Positions 17,419 through 27,372 are shown, counted from the first letter of the stretch. The stretch is 64,000 bases of DNA from Leucobacter chromiisoli (GCF_016522505.1 NZ_JAEHOH010000005.1:62001-126000); one strand, 5' to 3'. Numbers and translations are program-made. The notes: generated by a model from the sequence alone, not told the origin.

Positions 17419-19902
17419 TCACCCGGCGCGCGCTGCCCACGCCCGCAATCGCCCCGGCTCGCCGGCGATCGCGACCGATCCGTGCCGGTCGGTGCGCAGC
17501 GCGGCGATGCCGGAGGCCGCGAGGTCGGAGAGCACGTCGGGGTGCGGATGTCCGTAGCCGTTGTCCTCGCCGGCGGAGATCAGCCCGTACTCGGCTCCGC
17601 TCGCCGCGAGGATGCGGGGATCCTGATCGCGGGATCCGTGATGCGCGATCTTCACGACGTGGGCCGAGAGGTCGAGGCCCGACGCCAGGAGAGAGACGTG
17701 CTCCTCGCGGCCGGTATCCGCGAGGAGCAGCGCCGTGAGGTCGCCGGCACGCACGCGCAGCACGACGCTCGCGGCGTTGCTGTCGCTCGGCACGACATCC
17801 GGCCTCGGCGCCAGCACCTCCCATCCGAGGCCCCGCCCGCCCCCGAGCCCACCGCTCATCCCGGCGGTGCCGACGGTCGTCCGCACCGCCGCGGCCTCGA
17901 GCTGCCGCACGACGGCCCGATCCGCACCGCCCTGAGCGTGGGGCGGAGCGATCAGCGCGGCCTCGACGCGTTCGGCCACGGCCGAGAGCGCGCCGACGTG
18001 GTCGCGATCGTCGTGCGTGAGGACGAGCAGGGCGATGCTCCGCACGCCGAAGCGATCGAGGCAGGCGCCCAGCAGCTCGGGGTCGTCGCCGGTGTCCACG
18101 AGCATCACCGCATCAGGCCGGTCGGGATCGCGCAGCAGGAGCGCGTCGCCCTGCCCGACGTCGCACGCGACGACGCTCCAGTCCGCGGGCGTGCCGATCC
18201 GCTCGACGAGCGGCGCCGCAGCGGTGACCGAGACGAAGATCCCCGCCGAGGCGCAGGCGAGCAGGGCGACCGCTGCCCGCTGAGCCCGAGACCGCCCGAT
18301 CGCCCGTTCCCAGGGGGCGCGACGGGGGCGCGGCGTGCCGCCGGGCAGCGCGATGCGGCCCGTGGCGACCGCCCAGCCGAGCAGCGCGGCGCCCTCGCAC
18401 GCCGCGAGCAGGAGGGCGCCCGCCCATCCCTCCGGCCAGTGCCACCGGGCGAGCGGGAGAGCGGCGGTCACCTCCGCCGTCGCCGCGACCCAGCGCGCCG
18501 GGATGCTCGCCAGGCCGACGGCCCACTCCCCCGCCATCGCCGCGAACGGCAGCAGCAGCATGCCGAGCAGACCGATTCCCGTGCCGAACGGAGCCGCGGG
18601 CGCCGCGAGCACGTTGGCGAGGATCCCCGATGCGGGGAGGCCCGGCTGCAGCAGGAGCAGGAGCGGACCGCAGGCCAGCTGGGCGGCGATCGCGATGGAG
18701 ATCGGGAGCGTCAGCGCCCGCGGAGCCCGCGGCAGACCGGGCACCCGCACGAGGCGACGCAGTCCGCGGTCGATCGAGGGAACGAGGAGCAGGATGCCGG
18801 CGGTCGCCGCGACGGAGAGCGCGAAGCCGGGCTGCAGCGCCTGCCAGGGGTCGGCGACGAGCAGCACGAGCATCGCGATGCCGAGCGAGGGCAGGGAGAC
18901 GGCGCGCTTGCCCCCGAAGCCCGACACCAGGATGACGGCGGCCATGACCGCCGCGCGCTGCACGCTCGCGTCGGGACCGACGACGACGACGAAACCGGCG
19001 AGCACGGCGGCGGCGATCGCCGGCCGCAGTCGGAAGCCGGCGCCGAGACGCGAGGCGCACCAGATCGCCGCTCCGCAGATCAGGGAGATGTTCGACCCGG
19101 AGACCGCCGTGAGGTGCGTGAGCGAGCTCGCGAGCATCTGCTCCTCCAGCTCCTCCGGCACGAGCGAGGTGTCGCCCACGGCGAAGCCCGGCACGAGTTC
19201 CGCCCCCGGGACGCGCTCCGCCGCGGTCCGCAGCCGCTGCCGCAGCTCGGCCGCGGCGGTTCCGGCGGCCTCCCGAAGCCCGCCGCCGCTTCCCGCCGGG
19301 AGGCCGATCTCCGGCGCCGGCGCCTCCGAGAACGCCCGCACGGCGACGCCGTAGGCCGCCGCGGAGCCGGGATCGAGGCGCTCGAGGTGGCCTCGGATGC
19401 CGAGCCGGGTGCCCGGCCCCCACCGCTCGATCTCGTCGTCGAACCACAGCAGGACGGGCACGGCGCCGCTCGCGGCCTCGACCTCCGCCCGGGCCCACCC
19501 CCGGCTGCCGAAGGCCGTCCGCGTCGCTTCGGGGTAGCCCGTGAGGACGGCCCGCAGGGCGACGACGGTGCGCTGCTCCGCGGCGAGGGCGAGCCCCGGG
19601 TCGGACCTCGCCGCCTCCTTCGCCTCGATGCGCGCCCCGAGCACGAGGAGCACGGCGCAGCCCACGGCCCCGTAGCGCAGCAGTCTCCTGCCGACGCGAG
19701 CGACGGGGCGCGCTCTGCCCGCGTCGCGATGGAGCGCCGCCAGCAGCAGCCCCGCGCCCGTGACGCCGGCTCCGAGAGCGATCCAGCGCCCCGTCCCGGG
19801 CAGCACGACGGCTGCGGCGGCGACCGCCCAGCCGAGCAGGGCCGGGCCGAACAGCCGCCATTGCCCCGGCGGAGAGCGGGCCGCGCGTCCGTCGAGCCCC
19901 AT
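17419..19902 (-). CDS. comEC: ComEC/Rec2-type DNA uptake channel with metallo-beta-lactamase domain
   Basis: An 827-residue polytopic membrane protein that forms the inner-membrane channel for transforming DNA. The N-terminal hydrophobic segments and DUF4131-like part (about 1-215) are followed by the competence domain (LTHLTAVSGSNISLICGAA, about 250-520) and a C-terminal metallo-beta-lactamase domain with THDDRDHVGA and AHHGSRDQ. The ATG at 19902 shares one base with the comEA stop (TGATG), so the two are coupled. Presence of comEA/comEC does not by itself show competence; no type IV pilus genes lie here. Confidence 0.93.
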   Translation of the reverse strand: MGLDGRAARSPPGQWRLFGPALLGWAVAAAAVVLPGTGRWIALGAGVTGAGLLLAALHRDAGRARPVARVGRRLLRYGAVGCAVLLVLGARIEAKEAARSDPGLALAAEQRTVVALRAVLTGYPEATRTAFGSRGWARAEVEAASGAVPVLLWFDDEIERWGPGTRLGIRGHLERLDPGSAAAYGVAVRAFSEAPAPEIGLPAGSGGGLREAAGTAAAELRQRLRTAAERVPGAELVPGFAVGDTSLVPEELEEQMLASSLTHLTAVSGSNISLICGAAIWCASRLGAGFRLRPAIAAAVLAGFVVVVGPDASVQRAAVMAAVILVSGFGGKRAVSLPSLGIAMLVLLVADPWQALQPGFALSVAATAGILLLVPSIDRGLRRLVRVPGLPRAPRALTLPISIAIAAQLACGPLLLLLQPGLPASGILANVLAAPAAPFGTGIGLLGMLLLPFAAMAGEWAVGLASIPARWVAATAEVTAALPLARWHWPEGWAGALLLAACEGAALLGWAVATGRIALPGGTPRPRRAPWERAIGRSRAQRAAVALLACASAGIFVSVTAAAPLVERIGTPADWSVVACDVGQGDALLLRDPDRPDAVMLVDTGDDPELLGACLDRFGVRSIALLVLTHDDRDHVGALSAVAERVEAALIAPPHAQGGADRAVVRQLEAAAVRTTVGTAGMSGGLGGGRGLGWEVLAPRPDVVPSDSNAASVVLRVRAGDLTALLLADTGREEHVSLLASGLDLSAHVVKIAHHGSRDQDPRILAASGAEYGLISAGEDNGYGHPHPDVLSDLAASGIAALRTDRHGSVAIAGEPGRLRAWAARAG

Positions 19903-20924
19903 CAGACCGCCACCCGATCCCGCAGGCCCTCGAGCGTCTTGACTCCGATCCCGGAGACCTCCAGCAGCTGATCGACGCTGGCGAAGCCGCCGTTCGCCCC
20001 ACGCCAGTCGATGATCCGTTGCGCGAGCGCCGGACCCACCCGGGGCAGCGTCTCGAGGGCGGCCGCATCGGCGGTATTCAGGTTCACGAGGCCGGTGCCG
20101 ATAGCGGCTCCGCCGACGCCGGCCTCCGCCTCAGAAGAGGCGCCGGGGCCTCCGCCTGGAGCTGCGCCCGGCGCGGTCCCTGCAGCAGCTGCGGCAGCCG
20201 TCTCCGCGTCGGGAACGAGGATCTGCTCGCCGTCCGCGACGACCCTTGCCAGGTTGACACCCGAGAGCACCGCCTCCGGCGTCGTGCCTCCTGCGGCGTC
20301 GATGGCCGCCTCGACCCGAGCGTCGGCCGGCAGCTCGTACACGCCCGGGTCGTTCACCTCGCCGACCACGTGCACGAACACCTCGCCGGTCGGGTCACCC
20401 GTGTTCGCTCCCCTCGACGTGCCGGTCGCATCGGCAGTGTCGCCGGAGTCGGAGTCGACCCCGGTCGCCGCGGAACCGCCCTCGGAGAGCGACGCCGCTG
20501 CCCGGTCAGCGTCGAGTGCCGCCCCGAGCGGATCGTGCGGCTTCGCCATCACCACGACGATGGCGATGACCACGGCCGCGACGAACACGACGGCGCCGGC
20601 GAGAGCGGGCACCGAGACGGCCCTCGACAGGCGCTGCCTCAGCGTCGGCGGCGGGCGCCAGTTCAGGGGCTCGGGAGGCTCCCCGCTCGGGTCGGGGTCC
20701 GCGTCTGCCGAGGTTCGATCGGAGTCCGCCCCGCGACCGTCGCCGGTGCTCCGGGCGTCGTCGACCTCCTCGGCGCGGAGGCGCACGGGCTGTTCGGCGC
20801 GGAGGCGCACGGGCTGTTCGGAGCCGCTCCGCGCGGCGAGGAGACGATCCGCGAGCCCGAGGCCCGCGGCGCTCTCCTCACCGTGCGCCCCTCTGCGACC
20901 GGGAAGGTCTCGTGTTGCCGTCAT
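19902..20924 (-). CDS. comEA: ComEA-like DNA-binding protein with SLBB and HhH domains
   Basis: A 340-residue protein. A charged cytoplasmic N terminus (about 1-105) with a duplicated QPVRLRAE segment precedes one membrane helix (about 107-127), a Ser/Ala/Asp linker, an SLBB domain (VFVHVVGEVNDPGVYELPADARV) and a C-terminal helix-hairpin-helix domain (LVNLNTADAAALETLPRVGPALAQRIIDWR). ComEA binds incoming DNA outside the membrane and hands it to ComEC. ATG 20924 is six bases after TAACGT, a leaderless layout. The N-terminal cytoplasmic extension is longer than in Bacillus ComEA. Confidence 0.92.
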   Translation of the reverse strand: MTATRDLPGRRGAHGEESAAGLGLADRLLAARSGSEQPVRLRAEQPVRLRAEEVDDARSTGDGRGADSDRTSADADPDPSGEPPEPLNWRPPPTLRQRLSRAVSVPALAGAVVFVAAVVIAIVVVMAKPHDPLGAALDADRAAASLSEGGSAATGVDSDSGDTADATGTSRGANTGDPTGEVFVHVVGEVNDPGVYELPADARVEAAIDAAGGTTPEAVLSGVNLARVVADGEQILVPDAETAAAAAAGTAPGAAPGGGPGASSEAEAGVGGAAIGTGLVNLNTADAAALETLPRVGPALAQRIIDWRGANGGFASVDQLLEVSGIGVKTLEGLRDRVAV

Positions 20925-20930
20925 GCCGCA

Positions 20931-20936
20931 ACGTTA
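20931..20936 (-). promoter_or_regulatory. -10 box of a leaderless promoter for comEA-comEC
   Basis: TAACGT on the minus strand with six bases to ATG 20924 and no ribosome-binding site between them. Confidence 0.55.
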
Positions 20937-21071
20937 GGTCGCGCGACGCCTCTCAGGCTCGCGAGCAGCCTCCGATGTGGAGGACGCGCCGCTCGACGGG
21001 CGGGAACGCGGTCTGTGGACGAGAGCGATCAGCGCGCGGACACGCATCGGAGCCCCGGGCGGGAGGAACCG

Positions 21072-21128
21072 GCCGACCGAGCACCACCCGGCCGACCGAG
21101 CACCACCCGGCCGACCGAGCACCACCCG
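21072..21128. repeat. 19-bp tandem repeat, three perfect copies
   Basis: GCCGACCGAGCACCACCCG is repeated at 21072, 21091 and 21110 with no mismatch, in the comEA-leuS spacer just behind the leuS stop. Perfect identity suggests recent expansion. No protein is encoded across it. Confidence 0.93.
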
Positions 21129-21141
21129 GCCTGAGCCGCCC

Positions 21142-23673
21142 CTATGCCGCGGGCTTCGTCGCGATGCTCACGATCTTCGGCACGCGCACGACGACGTTCA
21201 CCACGGCACGATCCCCGACGGCGCGCTGCACCGCGGCCGAGGCGCGCGCGGCGGCCTCCGCGTCCTCGGCGGACACCGAGGCCGGCAGCGTCAGGCGATC
21301 CCGGACCTTGCCATCGACCTGCACGACGAGGGTGATCTCGTCCTCGACCAGCAGCGCGGGGTCGGCTTCGGGCCAGGTCACGAGGGCCACGGTCGGCTCG
21401 TGGCCCAGCTTCGCCCACATGTCCTCGGCCGTGTAGGGCGCGAAGAGCGAGAGGATCACCGCGATCGCCTCGACCGATTCCCGCACCGCGGGGTCGGCCG
21501 CGCCGCACCCGGAGTCCACGGCCTTGCGGGTGACGTTGACCTGCTCCATGAGGCGCGCCACGACGACGTTGAACTTGTACTGCTCGACGAGGCCGGGTGC
21601 GTCGGCGAGCAACCGGTGAGTGGCCCGGCGCAGCGCGGCGTCGCCGGAGGCGAAGGACGCTCCCGGCGCCGATCCCGAACCCTGCACGTCGTCGGCGAGC
21701 CGCCAGGCACGCGCCAGGAACTTCGCCGAGCCCTGCACCGACACGTCGGCCCAGTCGATGTCATCCTCGGGCGGACCGGCGAAGGCCAGCGTCACGCGCA
21801 GCGCGTCGGCGCCGTGATCCCGCAGCTCGGAGGCGAACTCGACGAGGTTGCCCTTCGACTTCGACATCTTCGCGCCGTCGAGCAGCACCATGCCCTGGTT
21901 CAGCATGTCGAGGAACGGCTCCTCGAAGTCGATGTAGCCGAGATCGTGCATCACCTTCGTGATGAAGCGCGAGTAGAGCAGGTGCAGGATCGCGTGCTCG
22001 ACGCCGCCCACGTACTGGTCGACGGGGGCCCACTTCTTCGCCTCGGCAGGATCGAACGCCTGCGTGCCGTCGTTCGCCGAGAGGAAGCGGAAGTAGTACC
22101 ACGAGCTGTCGACGAAGGTGTCCATCGTGTCGGGATCCCGGGTCAGAGTCGCCCCCGTCTCGGGATCGACGACGGTCGCCCACTCGGTCGCGCCGCCGAG
22201 CGGCGAGGTGCCCTTCGGCTTCAGGTCGAGCCCCTCGGACGAGGGCAGCACGACCGGCAGCGCGCTCTCGGGGACGGGCTGCATCGAGCCGTCCTCGGCG
22301 TGCAGGATCGGGATCGGGGTGCCCCAGTAGCGCTGGCGCGAGATCAACCAGTCGCGCAGGCGGTAGGTGGTGGCGGCGCGGCCGGTGCCGCGCTCCTCGA
22401 GGATCTCGACGGCGCGCGCGATCGCGTCGGCCTTCGACAGCCCGTCGAGCTCGGCCGAGTTGACCAGCGTGCCGTCGCCGGCGAGCGCGACGCCGCTCTC
22501 GACCGGATCCGGAAGCGACTCGCCGTCTTCGCCGCGCACGTCGAGCACCACGCGCACGGGCAGCTCGAACTTCAGCGCGAAGTCGAGGTCGCGCTGGTCG
22601 TGGGCGGGCACCGCCATGATCGCGCCGTGGCCGTAGTCGGCGAGCACGTAGTCGGCGGCCCAGACGGGGATCCGCTCGCCGTTCACCGGGTTCACCGCGA
22701 AGTGGTCGAGGAAGACGCCCGTCTTCTCGCGGTCGGCGTTCTGCCGGTCGATCTCGCTCTGCTTCTGCGCCTGCTCGAGGTACGCTTGGAACTGCATGCG
22801 CACCTCGGGCGAGGCGCCCGCCGCGAGCTCCGCGGCGAGGTCGGAGTCGGGGGCGACGACCATGAAGGTCGCGCCGTGCAGGGTGTCGGGGCGCGTGGTG
22901 AAGACCGGCACGCGCTGCTCGCGGCCCTCGATCTCGAACTCGACCTCGGCGCCGCGCGAGCGGCCGATCCAGTTGCGCTGCATGTTCAGCACCTTGGTCG
23001 GCCACTTGCCTTCAAGCTGGTCGAGGTCGTCGAGCAGGCGGTCCGCGTAGTCGGTGATGCGGAAGTACCACTGGGTCAGCTTCTTCTTGACGACGACGGC
23101 GCCCGACCGCTCGGACGTGCCGTCGGCGAGCACCTGCTCGTTCGCCAGCACGGTCTGATCCACCGGATCCCAGTTCACCCAGCTGGCCTTGCGGTAGGCG
23201 AGGCCCTTCTCGTACATCTTGAGGAAGATCCACTGGTTCCACTTGTAGTACTCGGGATCGCTCGTGTGCAGCACACGGCTCCAGTCGAAGGAGGGGGCGT
23301 AGACCCGGAACGACGCCTTCTGCTGCTCGATGTTCGCGTAGGTCCACTCGCGCGGATCCACTCCGCGTTTGATCGCGGCGTTCTCGGCGGGCAGGCCGAA
23401 GGAGTCCCAGCCGATCGGGTGCAGCACGTCATAGCCGCGTCCGCGCCAGTAGCGCGCGAGGATGTCGCCGAAGCAGAAGGCCTCGGCATGCCCCATGTGC
23501 AGATCGCCCGAGGGGTAGGGGAACATGTCGAGCACGTACTTCTTCGGGCGATCGTCGCCCGCCTTACCCGCCTCGAACGGCCGCAGATCCTCCCACACCG
23601 GAAGCCAGCGATCCTGGATCGCCCGGAAGTCGTAGCCCTCGGCCTGCCGGTCCTGCTGCTCGCTCACACACAC
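21142..23673 (-). CDS. leuS: Leucyl-tRNA synthetase
   Basis: LeuRS charges tRNA-Leu. The 843-residue class I synthetase has the HIGH motif as HMGH (residues 59-62, in [14 protein letters not shown]), the KMSKS loop as AKMSKSKGN, the CP1 editing domain (about 220-420) and a C-terminal anticodon/tRNA-binding region. GTG 23673 or GTG 23667 may be the start; GAGGTG just upstream is a modest ribosome-binding site. Only 51 bp separate it from the pabB stop on the same strand. That leaves no room for a T-box leader, so read-through from pabB is possible. Confidence 0.97.
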   Translation of the reverse strand: MCVSEQQDRQAEGYDFRAIQDRWLPVWEDLRPFEAGKAGDDRPKKYVLDMFPYPSGDLHMGHAEAFCFGDILARYWRGRGYDVLHPIGWDSFGLPAENAAIKRGVDPREWTYANIEQQKASFRVYAPSFDWSRVLHTSDPEYYKWNQWIFLKMYEKGLAYRKASWVNWDPVDQTVLANEQVLADGTSERSGAVVVKKKLTQWYFRITDYADRLLDDLDQLEGKWPTKVLNMQRNWIGRSRGAEVEFEIEGREQRVPVFTTRPDTLHGATFMVVAPDSDLAAELAAGASPEVRMQFQAYLEQAQKQSEIDRQNADREKTGVFLDHFAVNPVNGERIPVWAADYVLADYGHGAIMAVPAHDQRDLDFALKFELPVRVVLDVRGEDGESLPDPVESGVALAGDGTLVNSAELDGLSKADAIARAVEILEERGTGRAATTYRLRDWLISRQRYWGTPIPILHAEDGSMQPVPESALPVVLPSSEGLDLKPKGTSPLGGATEWATVVDPETGATLTRDPDTMDTFVDSSWYYFRFLSANDGTQAFDPAEAKKWAPVDQYVGGVEHAILHLLYSRFITKVMHDLGYIDFEEPFLDMLNQGMVLLDGAKMSKSKGNLVEFASELRDHGADALRVTLAFAGPPEDDIDWADVSVQGSAKFLARAWRLADDVQGSGSAPGASFASGDAALRRATHRLLADAPGLVEQYKFNVVVARLMEQVNVTRKAVDSGCGAADPAVRESVEAIAVILSLFAPYTAEDMWAKLGHEPTVALVTWPEADPALLVEDEITLVVQVDGKVRDRLTLPASVSAEDAEAAARASAAVQRAVGDRAVVNVVVRVPKIVSIATKPAA

Positions 23674-23724
23674 CTCGATTTAGTTCGGGATCGGCCCGCG
23701 TTCAGGCGGGCACGCACACATTCT

Positions 23725-25284
23725 TCAAGAATACCCGAGCGCCGCGAGCAGGGGCGCTGCCTTCAGCTCCTTCTCCCCGAGCTCCCGCTCGGGATCGCTG
23801 TCGACCGTGATCCCGCCGCCGGCACCGACGCGCGCGCTGCCGGTGCCAGTGGCACTGGTGCCGGTGCCAGGGGCGCCGGCGTCGCGAGTGCCGTCAGCAG
23901 CGCGGACACCGCGAGCGGCGATACCGCGGAGCTCGATGCTGCGGATCGTCATCGCGAGTTCGGCGTCCCCGCCGTCGTCGACCCAGCCGAAGCACCCGGA
24001 GTAGAGACCTCGCGGCCCGCGCTCGAGAGCCGCGAGGATCTCGACGGCCCGGCGCTTCGGAGCGCCGGTCATCGATCCGCCGGGAAAGCACGCCTCGACC
24101 GCGTCGAAGACATCGGCGTCGGCGCGGAGCATTCCCGCGACCGTGCTGACGAGCTGGTGCACGTGCGGGTGCGTCTCGACGTCGAGGAAGCGCTCGACGC
24201 TCACCGTTCCCGGTCCGCACACCCGGCTCAGGTCGTTGCGCATGAGGTCGACGATCATGAGGTTCTCGGCGCGCTCCTTCGGATCCGCCGCGAGCTCGGC
24301 GCGCAGCTCGGCGTCGCGCTCGGGCGACACGTCGCGCGGGCGGGTCCCCTTGATGGGGTGGGTGCGGATCCGCCGATCCCGCACGCTCAGAAACCGCTCG
24401 GGGCTCGCACTCACGAGCGCACGATCGCCCGCGACGACCACACCGCCGCGCACGGCGCCGCCGCGCTCCCGCAGCCGGAGGAAGAGCCCGAGCGGGTCGA
24501 AGTCGCCCGGAACCTCGGCGGTGTCGGTGAGGCAGAGCACGTAGGCGTCGCCGTCGCGGATCGCCGAGCGGCACGCCTCGACCTCCTCGGCGTACGCGGT
24601 CTCGGTGCTGCGCCAGGTGGGACGCGGCCCCGCCGCATCCCGTTCTTCGGCTCTCACCGTCGTTTCGGATCGTTCCGGGCGATCCGAGCCGAAATACGGG
24701 TGAAAGCCGAGATACGGGACGCGGTCGAGGCGCGGAGGGGCGGGAGAGGCTCCCGAGCCCGCGTTCGGCTCGGCGAGCGCAGCACCGGGCGCGCCGGGAA
24801 GCTCACCGAGCAGCTCCGCGAGTGCCGCGGCATCGCCCCGCAGCTCAGCGGTCCCGCTCTCGTGGTCGACCGCGAGCACACCGTCCACGCGCAGCGCGAA
24901 TGCGGCGGGAACGGCGTCGGGCAGTGGATCGAGCCCCATCAGCGTCACCCCGAATTCGTAGCCCAGCGCCACCACCCAGCCATGATGCAGCCCCGCGCCC
25001 CGATCTCCCCCGGGTTCCGGGTGCTCGGCCCTGAGACCGGCGAGGAACTCCCGCTCGCCGCCAGGCTCAGCGATCCGCAGCTCGCTCGCGACGCCGAGGG
25101 TGCTCACCCGGGGTTCGCCCGGCGCCGCGGTCTCGCCGTCGAACCAGAACCAGGGCCGCTCGGCACCGGCGAGCGAGCGAGCGACGGCCGCAGGATCCTC
25201 GGGGCAAGTGACGGGGCAGGGCACGGAGCGCGCCGCCCCAGCCGGCTCCCCGCTCGGCGGCCCGTCCGTCTGCTCCACGGTCAT
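23725..25284 (-). CDS. pabB: Aminodeoxychorismate synthase component I (chorismate-binding)
   Basis: PabB converts chorismate with ammonia to 4-amino-4-deoxychorismate for folate synthesis. The 519-residue product has an N-terminal chorismate-family domain and a C-terminal catalytic domain with PIKGTRPR, ENLMIVDLMRNDLSRV and GGSMTGAPK. The lysine in PIKGT is diagnostic of aminodeoxychorismate synthase; anthranilate synthases have PIAGT. A Gly/Thr-rich insertion (APGTGTSATGTGSARVG) interrupts the C-terminal part before GAGGG. ATG 25284 is used here; GTG 25278 is an equal alternative because it lies seven bases after a TACGCT -10 box. No fused or adjacent glutaminase (PabA) is visible. Confidence 0.9.
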   Translation of the reverse strand: MTVEQTDGPPSGEPAGAARSVPCPVTCPEDPAAVARSLAGAERPWFWFDGETAAPGEPRVSTLGVASELRIAEPGGEREFLAGLRAEHPEPGGDRGAGLHHGWVVALGYEFGVTLMGLDPLPDAVPAAFALRVDGVLAVDHESGTAELRGDAAALAELLGELPGAPGAALAEPNAGSGASPAPPRLDRVPYLGFHPYFGSDRPERSETTVRAEERDAAGPRPTWRSTETAYAEEVEACRSAIRDGDAYVLCLTDTAEVPGDFDPLGLFLRLRERGGAVRGGVVVAGDRALVSASPERFLSVRDRRIRTHPIKGTRPRDVSPERDAELRAELAADPKERAENLMIVDLMRNDLSRVCGPGTVSVERFLDVETHPHVHQLVSTVAGMLRADADVFDAVEACFPGGSMTGAPKRRAVEILAALERGPRGLYSGCFGWVDDGGDAELAMTIRSIELRGIAARGVRAADGTRDAGAPGTGTSATGTGSARVGAGGGITVDSDPERELGEKELKAAPLLAALGYS

Positions 25285-25285
25285 C

Positions 25286-25291
25286 AGCGTA
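25286..25291 (-). promoter_or_regulatory. -10 box for pabB
   Basis: TACGCT on the minus strand. It is seven bases from GTG 25278 and only one base from ATG 25284, so it favours the GTG as the leaderless start. Confidence 0.45.
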
Positions 25292-25315
25292 GTGGGCCGA
25301 GCCGGGCACCGATGG

Positions 25316-25321
25316 TACGTT
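25316..25321 (+). promoter_or_regulatory. -10 box of a leaderless promoter for pabC
   Basis: TACGTT, six bases before ATG 25328, no ribosome-binding site. It is 24 bp from the opposing pabB -10 box, so the two promoters are back to back. Confidence 0.55.
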
Positions 25322-25327
25322 CGGTGC

Positions 25328-26278
25328 ATGCCGGCCTCCCCCTCACGCGACCGATCGCCGAGCGCCCTCGCCGGCTCGCTGCTCGTGGCGGACTCCTTCC
25401 GCGTGCGCACGAACCCGCGCACCGGCGTCGCCGAGGTGCGCGGGCTGGACCGCCATCGCGACCGCTTCGCGCGGTCGGTGCTCGCGTGCTGGCCCGGCGC
25501 CGCGGAGCGGGAGGCCGAGATGCGCCCGGCCGTCGAAGCGCTCATCGGGGAGTACGGGGCGGAGCGCGGAACGGCCTCGTTCATCTGCAGCGTGCGCCGC
25601 CCGGAGGAGGAGCGGCTCCTGCGGGGCGTCGACGCCTTCCTCGACGACGCCCTGGCGCGGATCGCGGAGTACGGCGAGGGGTTCCCGCGTCTCGAACTCC
25701 GGGGCGACGGCGACCGCGATCCCGAGCTGGGCCTCGCACTGCGCCCGCTGCCCGAGCTGCACGACACGATCGAGCTGCGGACGGCGGGGCACGTCGGTGT
25801 CGAGCGTGCCGGAGTCAAGGGCCCGAACATCTCCCGCTACTCGGCGCTGAATCGGGAGCTCGGAGCCGAGGCGCTGCTGCTCGACCCCCGGGGGCGCGTG
25901 CTCGAGGGGACGACGACGAGCCTCGTCTGGTGGACCGACGGCGGTGACGGATCGGGCCACTACGTCGATGAGCCGTGGGGATCGAACGCAGCCGCGGATC
26001 GAGTGGGCTCGATCACCGAGGAGCTGCTGCGCGAGGCCGCCCAGAAGCGGCTCGTCGGGCGTCGTCCGAATCGCAGGCGCACGGGCGCCCTCTCCGCAGG
26101 ACGACCGACACCGGCCGAACTCTCGCAGCACGAGGTGTGGGCGGTGAACGCGCTGCACGGGATCCGCGTCGTCACCCGCATCGACGACGTCGCGCTTCCG
26201 GCGCCCGATGCGGATCGGCTGCGGTGGTTCCGCGACGCGCTCGATCGCGCCTGGCAGCCGCTGACGCCGCGCAACTGA
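25328..26278 (+). CDS. pabC: Class IV aminotransferase, probable aminodeoxychorismate lyase
   Basis: A 316-residue fold-type IV PLP enzyme. The pattern GVKGPNISRYSALNRELGAEALLLDPRGRVLEGTTTSLVWW has the Schiff-base lysine (in VKGP) and the cofactor-phosphate loop. It is adjacent to and divergent from pabB, so it most likely removes pyruvate from aminodeoxychorismate to give p-aminobenzoate. Branched-chain or D-amino-acid aminotransferases share the fold, so the call rests on context. An ATG further upstream (25321 region and before) would run through the promoter; 25328 is preferred. An insertion (SNAAADRVGSITEELLREAAQ) follows the GTTTS motif. Confidence 0.82.
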   Translation: MPASPSRDRSPSALAGSLLVADSFRVRTNPRTGVAEVRGLDRHRDRFARSVLACWPGAAEREAEMRPAVEALIGEYGAERGTASFICSVRRPEEERLLRGVDAFLDDALARIAEYGEGFPRLELRGDGDRDPELGLALRPLPELHDTIELRTAGHVGVERAGVKGPNISRYSALNRELGAEALLLDPRGRVLEGTTTSLVWWTDGGDGSGHYVDEPWGSNAAADRVGSITEELLREAAQKRLVGRRPNRRRTGALSAGRPTPAELSQHEVWAVNALHGIRVVTRIDDVALPAPDADRLRWFRDALDRAWQPLTPRN

Positions 26279-26348
26279 GCAGGAGCGCGGCCGGGCAGAC
26301 CCTCGCCTGAGCAGGGCCTCGTCCCTCTCGCCGCTCGGAGCACCTAAA

Positions 26349-26369
26349 GTGATATCATTTTTATATCAC
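26349..26369. promoter_or_regulatory. Palindromic operator upstream of the SPFH-RHH pair
   Basis: GTGATAT, seven bases, ATATCAC, a perfect 7-bp inverted repeat in an AT-rich island only 17 bp before the SPFH gene start. It includes the 8-bp palindrome TGATATCA. Position and symmetry suggest a repressor site; the ribbon-helix-helix protein encoded two genes on is the obvious candidate. Confidence 0.7.
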
Positions 26370-26386
26370 CCAGCGAAGGAGCGCAG

Positions 26387-27370
26387 ATGACGACGAACCC
26401 CGTACCCGCACCGCAAGAGATCGGCCCGGTGAACGCCGAGCCCGTCGGCCACGACGGCATCCGCGTCGACGTCGACGAGCGCCCCGCGTGGCACGGCGGC
26501 TCGGGCATCGCACTTTCCCTGTTCCTCCTGAGCATCGTCGCGTTCCTCGGCGGCGTCGTGCTCGTGATCCGCGGCGGCGTGATCCTCGACGACGGCGGCT
26601 CGGGCGTCATCGCGGGCCTCAGCATCGCGATCGGCATCCTGCTCGCGATCGTCAGCCCGTGGGTGTGGGGCATGGTGACGATCGTCGCCCCCGGCCAGAC
26701 CTCGGTGCGGCAGTTCTTCGGCCGCTACGTCGGCACCATCCGCAGCACCGGCATCAGCCTCGCCGCACCCTTCACGACCGGCAAGAAGGTCTCGGTCCGG
26801 GTGCACAACTTCGAGACGAACGAGTTGAAGGTCAACGATTCCGACGGTAATCCGATCCACATCGCCGCGATCGTGGTGTGGCAGGTGGCCGACACCGCGA
26901 AGGCCGTCTTCGCCGTCGAGGACTACAACGAGTTCATCGAGACCCAGGCCGAGGCGGCGCTGCGCCACGTCGCGACGACCCACCCGTACGACGAGCCCGG
27001 CCCGGGCGAGCAGTCGCTGCGCGGGAGCACGGATGTCGTCTCGGCCGAGCTCGCGGAGGAGGTCGCCGCGCGCGTCGCGCTGGCCGGCCTCGAGGTGCTC
27101 GAGGTGCGCATCTCCTCGCTGGCCTACGCCCCCGAGATCGCCCAGGCCATGCTGCAGCGGCAGCAGGCGAGCGCCATCATCGCGGCCCGCGAGAAGATCG
27201 TCGAGGGCGCCGTGACGATGGTGGATCAGGCGCTCGACCGCCTCGAGCGGGAGGACATCGTCGCGCTCGACGACGAGCGGCGGGCGCAGATGGTGTCGAA
27301 CCTCCTGCTGGTCCTGACGAGCGAGCAGCGGGCGACCCCCGTCATCAACGCCGGGTCGCTGTACGGCTGA
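26387..27370 (+). CDS. SPFH/Band 7 membrane protein
   Basis: A 327-residue stomatin/prohibitin-like protein. Two hydrophobic segments (about 44-62 and 74-97) precede an SPFH domain beginning at VTIVAPGQTSVRQFFGRYVGTIRSTGISL and a coiled C-terminal region (YAPEIAQAMLQRQQASAIIAAREKIVEGAV). SPFH proteins organise membrane microdomains or chaperone membrane proteases. GAAGGAG precedes ATG 26387. The stop is two bases before the RHH gene, with which it forms a two-gene unit often seen in bacteria. The function of that pair has not been settled to my knowledge. Confidence 0.9.
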   Translation: MTTNPVPAPQEIGPVNAEPVGHDGIRVDVDERPAWHGGSGIALSLFLLSIVAFLGGVVLVIRGGVILDDGGSGVIAGLSIAIGILLAIVSPWVWGMVTIVAPGQTSVRQFFGRYVGTIRSTGISLAAPFTTGKKVSVRVHNFETNELKVNDSDGNPIHIAAIVVWQVADTAKAVFAVEDYNEFIETQAEAALRHVATTHPYDEPGPGEQSLRGSTDVVSAELAEEVAARVALAGLEVLEVRISSLAYAPEIAQAMLQRQQASAIIAAREKIVEGAVTMVDQALDRLEREDIVALDDERRAQMVSNLLLVLTSEQRATPVINAGSLYG

Positions 27371-27372
27371 CC

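Noticed and set aside
23674-23724. T-box riboswitch for leuS
   Set aside because: Only 51 bp lie between pabB and leuS; no room and no T-box sequence.
20977-25947. A 1656-codon open frame on the plus strand opposite leuS and pabB
   Set aside because: It is antisense to two certain genes, lacks any family motif and is Arg/Gly/Ala/Leu/His rich, as expected from reading GC-rich genes in another frame.
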